From NCBI RefSeq assembly GCF_025345565.1, contig NZ_CP054475.1, forward strand, positions 2,876,006-2,940,005: a DNA stretch of 64,000 bases, in the 5' to 3' direction. The notes under the pieces are model-generated. The model was not told the DNA's origin. It made no database searches and saw only the letters and a list, made by a program, of their open reading frames with translations. The stretch comes from Thalassolituus hydrocarboniclasticus. GTDB taxonomy: Bacteria > Pseudomonadota > Gammaproteobacteria > Pseudomonadales > Oceanobacteraceae. Made by a program: the position numbers and the translations under genes. Numbering within the stretch: position 1 is the first letter of the stretch; each line of letters starts with the position of its first letter. Positions 36,081-45,089 of this stretch are shown here, one piece after another.

Positions 36081-37311
36081 CGATCTGCTCTGCCATTTTC
36101 ACCAGCCGTTGCAGCTTCTCGGTCAGCGGTGAGTAATCACTGACGAATTTTTCGGACAACGCGGTCAGCTGCATACCAAAGGATTTCAGCGCCTTGTTCA
36201 GCTCTTCTTCCATGCTTTCATCCAGCACCACTACCTGACGCTCAACCCGCTCGCCAATACGCTGCAGCTGCTGCAGACTTTGCTGCTGCTGATCCTGTAA
36301 ACGCTGGCCGCTGTCGGTCAGATTCTGCTGTAACTGCTGCTCAATGCTCTGTTGCATTTTGCCCAGCTCTTCAACGGCCCAGCGCTGCTGCATCTGCACG
36401 GCATCGGCCATTCCCTGAGTTAAGGCAACGACGCGATCTTCCAGTTTTGGCAGACCGTCAGCCGCGTGATTAACCAGGTCGGCCAGACTGCCAAGCTGAG
36501 ATTGCAGATTCGCGCGCTGTGCCTCCAGGCCATTCAGCAGATCCTGCAACGATTCAGAAATGCCGTTGAAAGCATTGGCATGCTTCACCATATATTCGAA
36601 CGCCTGACTGGCTTCCTGCATGGAGCCCGAGGTGCGCTCCTGCTCAGTAATCAGGGTATTTAACTGGTCTTTGTAATTCTGCTGCCACTCCAGCATGGCA
36701 ATAACCGACTGGTTCAGGCGTTTGAAGTTATCGCCGTACTGTTCATTAATCTTGGTATTAAATTCGCGCATAACGGCTTCAATCGCATTCACCAGCGCTT
36801 TGGCATTGGCCTCAGCCATACGCTCCTGATAACTGTCGAGCGCGCCGATAACCTGATTCATACGCTCCAGCGTCTGCAGATGCTGGCGCTGCAGTAACTG
36901 CTGCAGGCCGTTATCCAGCTCCGGATTCATCTGATCGGCAATGTGTTTCAGCGAGGCATCCAGATCGTCGATGGTTGCCACCCGCGTCTGATTCACTTCA
37001 CGCCGTCCGGTCTGGGCCAGAGCACCACGGATCTTCAGCGTCAGTGCACCCAGCAGACCAACAATGGAAGACCAGAACGCGGTTTTCAGACCGTCCATCA
37101 GCTTTGGTACACTGCCCTGAATATCGGCGGTATCGAAGTGCCACAAGCCAAGCGCCACACCCAGGAAAGTACCGAAAATACCAATACTGGTGAGAATATT
37201 GGGGGCAATTTCAGCGGTGCGGTTGGAATAACGGTAAAAGTGGAAGAACAGGGTCAGTGCCGCAATCGCGATCATCAGCCCCAGTGTCCATCCGGAAAAC
37301 TGCTCCATCAT
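36073..37311 (-). CDS. MotA/TolQ/ExbB-like ZorA-type channel with long coiled-coil tail
   Basis: A 412-residue protein with about three membrane helices: near 5-27, near 38-58 (ILTSIGIFGTFLGVALGLW) and near 75-95 (LKTAFWSSIVGLLGALTLKI). A cytoplasmic tail of some 300 residues, rich in Gln, Glu and Leu and predicted as coiled coil, follows (QQNLTDSGQRLQDQQQQSL). The SIGIFGTFLG motif and long tail are features of ZorA-type and related MotA/TolQ/ExbB proteins. With the ZorB-like partner it should form an ion-driven complex spanning the inner membrane. The ATG at 37311 is preferred to a TTG at 37353. Confidence 0.85.
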   Translation of the reverse strand: MMEQFSGWTLGLMIAIAALTLFFHFYRYSNRTAEIAPNILTSIGIFGTFLGVALGLWHFDTADIQGSVPKLMDGLKTAFWSSIVGLLGALTLKIRGALAQTGRREVNQTRVATIDDLDASLKHIADQMNPELDNGLQQLLQRQHLQTLERMNQVIGALDSYQERMAEANAKALVNAIEAVMREFNTKINEQYGDNFKRLNQSVIAMLEWQQNYKDQLNTLITEQERTSGSMQEASQAFEYMVKHANAFNGISESLQDLLNGLEAQRANLQSQLGSLADLVNHAADGLPKLEDRVVALTQGMADAVQMQQRWAVEELGKMQQSIEQQLQQNLTDSGQRLQDQQQQSLQQLQRIGERVERQVVVLDESMEEELNKALKSFGMQLTALSEKFVSDYSPLTEKLQRLVKMAEQIDE

Positions 37312-37457
37312 GAGTATCTGCTCTTTCGCCAGAGTGAGGTTTATTCCCAACAAGTCTAGTTCATGTTGGTTGTTTTGCTTCCCGGCTATAAAAACGCAAT
37401 ATTCCCTTTTTATCCGGCTCGGGGCTTAATGAATCCTTTACAAGATAAGGAATGGGT

Positions 37458-37778
37458 ATGCTGATCAGTAATATGGAAGTCGTCCCCGGCAAAAAAATTG
37501 CCGCTCACTTAGGTCTGGTACAGGGCAGCACCGTGCGCGCCAAGCATGCCGGCCGCGATATTATGGCGGGTCTGAAGAATATCTTTGGCGGCGAACTCAA
37601 GGGCTATACCGAGCTGTTATCCGAATCCCGCGATGAAGCTCTGCAGCGTCTGAGCGAGCAGGCCCGCGCTCTGGGCGCCAATGCGGTGGTCAATGTGCGC
37701 TTTTCCACCTCATCCATTGCTGCCGGAGCCTCCGAAATCTTCGTCTACGGTACGGCGGTGATTCTGGAGGATCGCTGA
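37458..37778 (+). CDS. YbjQ-family (UPF0145) protein
   Basis: A 106-residue soluble YbjQ-type protein. YbjQ-family proteins assemble as oligomers and were labelled heavy-metal-binding, but the function is unsettled. Motifs visible are RAKHAGRDIMAGLKNIFGGE, YTELLSESRDEALQRL and LGANAVVNVRF, all typical. The ATG at 37458 has AAGGAATGGGT upstream; the ATG at 37452 is too close to the ribosome site. It overlaps the next YbjQ-like gene by one base. Confidence 0.85.
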   Translation: MLISNMEVVPGKKIAAHLGLVQGSTVRAKHAGRDIMAGLKNIFGGELKGYTELLSESRDEALQRLSEQARALGANAVVNVRFSTSSIAAGASEIFVYGTAVILEDR

Positions 37779-38260
37779 TGGGTCAGCTGATTGTCTTTCT
37801 GACATTACTGGCGCTGGGCTATGGCTTTGGCCGGCTGGCGGAATCACGCCATTACCGCAGCATTATTGCCCGCGAAGATGCGCTGCGCAGCCTGCTGGTA
37901 CTACCCGACCGCATGCCCCCCATTCAGTTTCAGAGCCATACCAGCACGCTGGTGACCGGCTCGGTGGTTATTTCGGTGGATTATTTTAAAACCGTCGCTG
38001 CCGGTTTACGCGGCATTTTCGGCGGACGTGTCGGCGCCTATGAAAGCCTGCTCGACCGCGCCCGCCGTGAAGCGATCCTGCGCATGCAGGAAGAAGCGCA
38101 GAGCCTGGGAGCTGAGGCGGTATTCAATCTCAAGTTCGAAACCAGCCGCATCGGTCAGAATGCCGGCCAGGGATTAGGATCGGTAGAGGTACTGGCATAC
38201 GGAACGGCTCTTATTCCAACACCGGTTTCTGCTTCTGCTGCGTCGGCAGTGGCACGCTGA
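37778..38260 (+). CDS. Membrane-anchored YbjQ-like protein
   Basis: A 160-residue paralogue of the preceding gene with an N-terminal membrane anchor (LIVFLTLLALGYGFGRL). A YbjQ domain follows (VDYFKTVAAGLRGIFGGRVG, YESLLDRARREAILRM, LGAEAVFNLKF). The ATGG start overlaps the previous stop. The pair suggests a membrane-bound and a soluble version working together, possibly with the following M48 peptidase. Confidence 0.8.
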   Translation: MGQLIVFLTLLALGYGFGRLAESRHYRSIIAREDALRSLLVLPDRMPPIQFQSHTSTLVTGSVVISVDYFKTVAAGLRGIFGGRVGAYESLLDRARREAILRMQEEAQSLGAEAVFNLKFETSRIGQNAGQGLGSVEVLAYGTALIPTPVSASAASAVAR

Positions 38261-38261
38261 G

Positions 38262-39209
38262 ATGAGCGTGCCTCCCTTACACAACCATGAGCCAAACCAT
38301 GAGCCCAGGCAGAGCGCGCCTCTGCCAAAGGGCAACCCCAAACTGCCCGAGCAGATCAACAACCGTAACGAACATCCGCTCAAAGACTTTCTGCTACTGG
38401 CCGGCGCACTGCTGGCTTTGATGTTTATCCTGACCCTGCTGCTGGGCTGGAGTGCGCAGTGGCTGGGGCCGAAAATTCCTTATTCCTGGGAAAGCCGCTG
38501 GTTTTCCTCCGCACCAGAAGCCGTATCCGGCGCACTGCAGCCCAGCACTCAGGACACGCACGCTGCAGATACAGCGCGCCAGCAGGCACTGCAGCAATTA
38601 CTGGACAACCTGCTCAGCCAGCAAAGCGCGCCATTAAAGGTGCGGCTGCACTGGTTAGCGCACGAAGATCCCCCCAACGCCTTTGCCACGCTCGGCGGCC
38701 ATATTTTTGTGACCCGCGGCCTGTTAACTCAGGTCACGTCAGAAAATGCGCTGGCGATGGTGCTGGCCCATGAATATGCCCACGTAGAGCAACGTCACCC
38801 GATAACCCTGGCACTGGAACAACTGGCGCTATCACTGCTGGGCAGCGTGATAGGCAGTGAAGGGGCTGCCAGTATGATCGGCCAGCACACCAGCCTGCTG
38901 ACGCTGTTAAGTTTCAGCCGGGATATGGAGCGCAGCGCCGATCAGCGTGCGCTTGAAATACTGCAAAGCCATTATGGCCACAGTGCCGGAGCTGATGAGT
39001 TTTTCCGCAACATGCTGAACCAGCACGATGAAAGCCGCTGGGCGCTGATGTTCCAGACCCACCCATTAACCAGCGAACGCCTGCAACAGATCAGTCAGGC
39101 CGGTTCAGCCACCGTGCCTGTAACTACCAGCCAGCTGACGCCACTACCCGCATTGCTGCAACTGAATGACGGTGCAGACAGTAAAGAAGCTCAGATTCCG
39201 CAGCCATAA
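38262..39209 (+). CDS. M48-family metallopeptidase
   Basis: A 315-residue membrane-anchored zinc peptidase. A Pro/His-rich cytoplasmic head is followed by one membrane helix (about 43-64; LLLAGALLALMFILTLLLGW) and the M48 catalytic domain. The zinc motif is HEYAH at 170-174, and the third ligand is probably the Glu in RDMERSADQRA. This layout places the catalytic part in the periplasm, as in BepA/LoiP-like quality-control proteases. It is the last gene of the YbjQ-YbjQ-M48 operon and is followed by a strong terminator. Confidence 0.88.
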   Translation: MSVPPLHNHEPNHEPRQSAPLPKGNPKLPEQINNRNEHPLKDFLLLAGALLALMFILTLLLGWSAQWLGPKIPYSWESRWFSSAPEAVSGALQPSTQDTHAADTARQQALQQLLDNLLSQQSAPLKVRLHWLAHEDPPNAFATLGGHIFVTRGLLTQVTSENALAMVLAHEYAHVEQRHPITLALEQLALSLLGSVIGSEGAASMIGQHTSLLTLLSFSRDMERSADQRALEILQSHYGHSAGADEFFRNMLNQHDESRWALMFQTHPLTSERLQQISQAGSATVPVTTSQLTPLPALLQLNDGADSKEAQIPQP

Positions 39210-39210
39210 A

Positions 39211-39237
39211 AAAGCCCGGACAATGCCGGGCTTTTTT
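39211..39237. terminator. Bidirectional terminator between M48 peptidase and trxB
   Basis: Stem GCCCGG / CCGGGC with A-runs on one side and TTTTTT on the other, so it can serve both convergent genes. Confidence 0.92.
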
Positions 39238-39254
39238 ATACAAACAACTGAAGA

Positions 39255-40716
<1,462 letters not shown>

Positions 40717-41430
40717 ATGCAAAAGCGCCAGGAAATACAACAACGTTCACGTCTGGGCACCCTGCTCATTCACAAAGGGATGATCACCCGTCAGCAACTC
40801 GACGAGGCCCTGACACTGCAGGCCCAGAGTGGTATGCGTCTTGGCGAAGTACTGGTCAGCAACGGCTGGTTAACAGAGCGTCAGCTTAACCGGGCGCTGA
40901 AGAAACAATCCCGCTACCGTCTGATTGCCGCCATCAGTGCCGTCCTGCTTGGCCCTATTCAGCCGTTTATGGCCAACGCCAATGCCGCAACCGATAACAG
41001 CGCCATTGCCGAGCAGCAGATTACCGAGCGCAGTGGCATGCAGATGCTGTCAGACCATGCAATGTCGGATGTTACCGCCCAGGGCGCGATGACCAATTAT
41101 GAACGCCTGCTGGATATCGTTAATACCGATCTTGGCAGTGACGATGACGCCGCGATTACCACCCTGGAAAGTCTGGCCTCCTCGCTGATACCCGGTACCA
41201 ACCTGCTGGATGCTGATATGGAAGTATCCGGTGTTGAATACGAGCCGGGCCCACGCACAACCATCAACGCCGATGGTTCACTGGAAGTGCAGATGCCAAC
41301 CTCCATTAAGCAGATTGCTTTCCGCAACGTCAGGGTAGCGGGTTCTGAAGGCCAGCATATGGGTGATGTGGTTATCCGCAACGTCAGCTTTGGTGCCGGT
41401 ACCAGCGTCAGGATTCAGTTACGGCCATAA
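40717..41430 (+). CDS. MshEN-domain membrane protein with FilA-like exported part
   Basis: A 237-residue protein with an unusual layout. Residues about 11-64 are two tandem MshEN/T2SSE_N-type motifs (RLGTLLIHKGMITRQQL and RLGEVLVSNGWLTERQL). In other proteins, motifs of this pattern bind cyclic di-GMP. Then comes a hydrophobic segment (about 67-85) ending in an A-x-A-rich stretch (MANANAA) like a signal anchor or internal signal peptide. The remaining 140 residues have the phrase LSDHAMSDVTAQG, similar to the start of FilA/DUF6160 surface proteins, and a beta-rich end (VVIRNVSFGAGTSVRIQL). Function is unknown. Confidence 0.75.
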   Translation: MQKRQEIQQRSRLGTLLIHKGMITRQQLDEALTLQAQSGMRLGEVLVSNGWLTERQLNRALKKQSRYRLIAAISAVLLGPIQPFMANANAATDNSAIAEQQITERSGMQMLSDHAMSDVTAQGAMTNYERLLDIVNTDLGSDDDAAITTLESLASSLIPGTNLLDADMEVSGVEYEPGPRTTINADGSLEVQMPTSIKQIAFRNVRVAGSEGQHMGDVVIRNVSFGAGTSVRIQLRP

Positions 41431-41441
41431 AGCCTGAGCAT

Positions 41442-41469
41442 AAAAAACGCCGCTAATGCGGCGTTTTTT
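41442..41469. terminator. Bidirectional terminator
   Basis: AAAAAA, CGCCGC, loop TAAT, GCGGCG, TTTTTT; serves the convergent genes ending at 41430 and 41486. Confidence 0.93.
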
Positions 41470-41485
41470 ATGTCTGCAATAACGG

Positions 41486-43153
41486 CTATTGCGTCAGAAA
41501 ACGCTGAATCAGCTGCGCTTTATCCACATCGGCACTGTTATCGGCAATCAGGTTCAGCTGATTGCGCTGTGCCTGCGAGAGCGCACTCACATCCATATTG
41601 GCCAGAATCGCCTGGCTAACCAGATTGGAGGTCTCGCCCTGCAGATGCTCCAGCAGCAACGGATAATGCTGCGGATCGCGGCTCAGGGTCATCCCGGCAG
41701 CATAACGCTCACGGCTCGAAGACGACCCCAGATGAGCAATAATGTCAGCGTCCAGATCGGTCAGTCCGGCGTTATTCGCCGCCATAATGGCTGAGGCTGC
41801 CTGCGGGCCGTCCATACGCTCACTTAACAGCTGTGTCAGTTGTTGCTGCTGGCTGCTGTTATCGCTGCCCTGCCGTTCGAGCTGACGCACCATGCTGCCC
41901 ATACTGATCAGGGCATTAGCCTGCACATTAACGCTTTCCTGTGCATTACGTGCCAGAGAATCCAGCGCCGAATACGCCCGCGGCGTCACCTGACCACTGG
42001 CCGACAAGGCCACCATCAGACGCACCTTTTGCATATCCACCGCTTCTCCGGCCCCCTGTGGCAGGGTCTGCAGCACGTCGAGCATAAAGTCTTCCGCTTC
42101 CGGCCGGCCACTGATACCGAGGGCAAAAATCAGATCGCGGCCAGCCTCGTCACTGAGTTCCACACCATTACCCTGCAGGGCGTCAGCCAGCTCATAGGGC
42201 GAGAAGTTATCCAGCAGATACTCTGCTGCGCGGATAAGGCGCGCGGTATTGCGATCCTGGGCGAATCCGGCAAACACCGCCCACATATCAGCAGCCGAAG
42301 TTACCGGTGTGGCAAACTCGGCGCTACTGACCTGGCGCATCTGCCAGCGCTGGGCTGCATTGGCACCTTCATTAAAGGCGTAACGGTTCAGATCGGCATA
42401 CAGCGGAATACCTTCCGCCCGGATGCGGAACTCGATATAGCCCTGCTGCCCCGCCACCTGCAGCGCCTGACGCTCGGTGGATGTCAGCTGCTGCGGCAGA
42501 CAACCACCATCGTTGACAATACGCCAGTCGCTGCGGTTAGCGGCAAAATCCCGGCTGAGCAGTGATAAATCGGTATCGGCGCGGAATACTGCCCGCTCAC
42601 TGCCTGCGGCCGTCTGGCGGTAACGGTATAAACGCTGCAGCGAGTCATAGGCATAACGGTAGGTTTCGCCTTCATGCCCCACCGACAGGCCTTTTAGCAA
42701 CTGACTGATCACCGCCAGCGGATGCTGCTTCATCAGGCCCAGATCATTAAATGCCACAAACACGGCCCCCTGACCACTCTCCACCCGGCTGAGATACGGC
42801 AGATCCGGCAGGGCCAGCGCCCCATCGCCTTCATCAATGCGGATATCCGTGGCTACCGCACGAATCAGATCGCCATTGGCCTGCTGCAGCTGGGTACGGA
42901 AACTCAGGCCGGAGCTGTACACCAGCTGATTATTCAGGCGCGACACCACCTCAACCTGCACGCGGTAGGCAGCATTCAGTGGCTGACCGGCCGCACACTG
43001 CAGCGGTTCTGCGGCCTGGTGCTGATCAATGTCAGTCGCCCCGACAAAGGCCGGCGGCCGGGTCGGCAGGGTTTGCAGGTAAAGGTAGAATCCTGCACCC
43101 GCAACAACCAGCAAAACCAGCAGGGACAACGAGATTCGTAGCAACCAACGCAT
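41486..43153 (-). CDS. Membrane-anchored periplasmic protein of unknown function
   Basis: 555 residues. An N-terminal signal anchor (LLRISLSLLVLLVVAGAGFYLYL) is followed by a Pro-rich linker. A beta-rich region (about 50-300) contains YRVQVEVVSRLNNQLVYSS, and the C-terminal half (about 310-555) is helical with HEAT-like repeats (ANALISMGSMVRQLE; GMTLSRDPQHYPLLLEHL). A beta funnel followed by a helical array faintly recalls vitellogenin/lipid-transfer N-domains, but this is only a shape argument. It lies after the Cys-rich exported protein gene, with a terminator between them. Confidence 0.75.
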   Translation of the reverse strand: MRWLLRISLSLLVLLVVAGAGFYLYLQTLPTRPPAFVGATDIDQHQAAEPLQCAAGQPLNAAYRVQVEVVSRLNNQLVYSSGLSFRTQLQQANGDLIRAVATDIRIDEGDGALALPDLPYLSRVESGQGAVFVAFNDLGLMKQHPLAVISQLLKGLSVGHEGETYRYAYDSLQRLYRYRQTAAGSERAVFRADTDLSLLSRDFAANRSDWRIVNDGGCLPQQLTSTERQALQVAGQQGYIEFRIRAEGIPLYADLNRYAFNEGANAAQRWQMRQVSSAEFATPVTSAADMWAVFAGFAQDRNTARLIRAAEYLLDNFSPYELADALQGNGVELSDEAGRDLIFALGISGRPEAEDFMLDVLQTLPQGAGEAVDMQKVRLMVALSASGQVTPRAYSALDSLARNAQESVNVQANALISMGSMVRQLERQGSDNSSQQQQLTQLLSERMDGPQAASAIMAANNAGLTDLDADIIAHLGSSSSRERYAAGMTLSRDPQHYPLLLEHLQGETSNLVSQAILANMDVSALSQAQRNQLNLIADNSADVDKAQLIQRFLTQ

Positions 43154-43187
43154 GATGATCCGGACTCCGTGTTAAACAATATATCGG

Positions 43188-43219
43188 TAAAAACAAAAGG
43201 CCCTTCACGGGAAGGGCCT
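43188..43219 (-). terminator. Terminator after the Cys-rich protein gene
   Basis: Stem AGGCCCTTC / GAAGGGCCT with a 4-base loop and a T-rich tail (TTTTGTTTTT) on the minus strand. Confidence 0.9.
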
Positions 43220-43245
43220 CAGGACTCGCGTTCGGGCAGCGTTAC

Positions 43246-44793
43246 TCAGAAGCTGAGCGGACGGCTGGCCTCTTTATCGAACAGCGTTTTGTCTTCGTGG
43301 TAACCGTCCCACTGCACATCGGCATTATCACCAAAGGCATTGGTTTCGATCCCGAAGACGCGCAGGAAGGTATCCACATAGCCACGGCCGGAAGACAGCA
43401 GGCTGTGCAGCGATTCCTGCTTGTACATTTCATAACCTTCAGCACCGTTACGCATACCTTCTTCCAGCTGATAAGGCATGGCCAGTTCCAGCACCCAGAC
43501 TTTGAATTCGGCACCTAATTGCAGCAGATCCGGAATAAAGCTCAGGATGCTGGTTACGCGCAGATAAGCCTCCGCCGACAGCCACAGGTCCATGCCCGGA
43601 GTCACCGCCAGTGCGGTGCTGTTGGCATGCTGCTTACCATCGATAATCAGCGGCGGCAGGCTGCGGTCAACCACAGAAGTCAGGGTTGCATCGGTGCTCA
43701 TGGTGCTGCCCACAGTGCCGTACACACGGAACGGGATCAGCTCATAAACAGACACGCTCATCACGCCCAGATCCACACCGGCCATATTGTGCAGCACACT
43801 GTCGAACATACGGGTGCTGGCTTTTACCGTGACGCTGGGTTTGAAATTCAGTGACGCTTTTGCCACCACACCATCATCTTCACAACCGGCCTGAGCCGAG
43901 AAATCCAGTACCACCGTCTGTGCCAGACTCGGTACAAACCAGGCGCCGCTGCTGGCGGAATCCGAAATCGCGTTGAGGATCGCATCACCGGTTGCATCCA
44001 CCGCCAGACCGCCAATGTTAACCGGGTCCGGTACCGGCAGACCGAAAGCACCTTCAACCGCTTCCAGGCCACAGACGATCGGCGCAAAAGACATATCGGT
44101 CTTCAGCTGTGGCTGCTGACCTTCCGGCACCACAATGCCGCTTTCGCCCAGGTTAGCCAGTACATCAGCCTGTTGTTCGGCCGCTTGCTGGCGGATACGC
44201 TCGGCACTGTCGTTATTGGCAAAACGGCCAAAACACAGCGGGCCAACACCGGTAAAGGTATCTGCGCAAGGCTCATAGCACAGACCGGCTTCGTTCACAG
44301 AACCTGACGCACACTGCATCGCAATGCGTGGCTGCACCCAGGATTGCTTGGCACGGCTTTCCACAGGCCAGCTCCATTTGGTACAGATAGCACCGCCATC
44401 AGACCAGCCTTGCGGACACTGTTCCCAGCACACGCCGGCAACCGAATTGAAGCCCGCCGGACACTGCTCGGCACACAGGCCGGCATTGGCGTCATAGCCG
44501 GCCGGACAGGTATTGGGAATGGTGCCGACACCGCGGTTGTAACTCCATTCAAAAAAGCTTGCCTGCACATCGGCAACGGTGGTGTTAATCGCCGCTTCAA
44601 CCGCACCAAACACATCGGCAGTTACTGACAGGAACTGATCCCCATCACTGCCCTGGCCGGTAACTGTTTGAATGTTGATAGGGAATTGCACACCAGCATC
44701 GGCATCAGCCGCCAGTGTCATCGTTTCGGTCGCTGCCTGAACAGTCATAGCCGTCAGGAACAGCGGAGCCAGCAAACAGCGGATCCATTTCAT
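43246..44793 (-). CDS. Exported Cys-rich repeat protein, unknown function
   Basis: 515 residues starting with a signal peptide (MKWIRCLLAPLFLTAMTVQA, cleavage before ATETM). Residues about 100-190 contain tandem Cys modules of the form CPAGYDANAGLC-xxQ-CPAGFNSVAGVC-xxQ-CPQGWSDGGAIC, a pattern more familiar in eukaryotic extracellular proteins. The rest is beta-rich with a few further Cys and Trp residues. The start at 44793 has GAGGATAATAACA before it; the frame extends upstream to 44937 without a credible start. I do not recognise the family. It is probably periplasmic or surface-exposed and disulfide-bonded. Confidence 0.8.
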   Translation of the reverse strand: MKWIRCLLAPLFLTAMTVQAATETMTLAADADAGVQFPINIQTVTGQGSDGDQFLSVTADVFGAVEAAINTTVADVQASFFEWSYNRGVGTIPNTCPAGYDANAGLCAEQCPAGFNSVAGVCWEQCPQGWSDGGAICTKWSWPVESRAKQSWVQPRIAMQCASGSVNEAGLCYEPCADTFTGVGPLCFGRFANNDSAERIRQQAAEQQADVLANLGESGIVVPEGQQPQLKTDMSFAPIVCGLEAVEGAFGLPVPDPVNIGGLAVDATGDAILNAISDSASSGAWFVPSLAQTVVLDFSAQAGCEDDGVVAKASLNFKPSVTVKASTRMFDSVLHNMAGVDLGVMSVSVYELIPFRVYGTVGSTMSTDATLTSVVDRSLPPLIIDGKQHANSTALAVTPGMDLWLSAEAYLRVTSILSFIPDLLQLGAEFKVWVLELAMPYQLEEGMRNGAEGYEMYKQESLHSLLSSGRGYVDTFLRVFGIETNAFGDNADVQWDGYHEDKTLFDKEASRPLSF

Positions 44794-45009
44794 TGTTATT
44801 ATCCTCAGGTGAGAGCGCCTGAGATTAGACAATACTGGAACCATAGTACAGCACGAAAAGTGAACGATTCGCGCCGATGTGGTACTCAATTGCCAACTGG
44901 CCTGAAGAGTCACCTGAAGGGCAGAATCAGATGACAAAAGCGCGACTGGCAGATGAATTTTTTATCACCTATTGCCGGAATCTGATCCCACAAAAAAACA
45001 GAACAAATA

Positions 45010-45037
45010 AAAAACGGGAGCTGCTGCTCCCGTTTTT
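45010..45037. terminator. Terminator after the TRAP transporter operon
   Basis: Stem CGGGAGC / GCTCCCG, loop TGCT, with A-run before and TTTTT after; acts on the minus-strand operon ending at 45090 and may also work on the plus strand. Confidence 0.88.
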
Positions 45038-45089
45038 GTTTATCCGCTTCTGCGGCTCACGTCACCCCGTTGCTCGCCGCAGATTTTTG

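Noticed and set aside
34897-37311. Complete Zorya anti-phage system
   Set aside because: ZorA- and ZorB-like genes are present, but nothing like ZorC, ZorD (helicase), ZorE (HNH) or another known effector adjoins them; the third gene is a 158-aa unknown.
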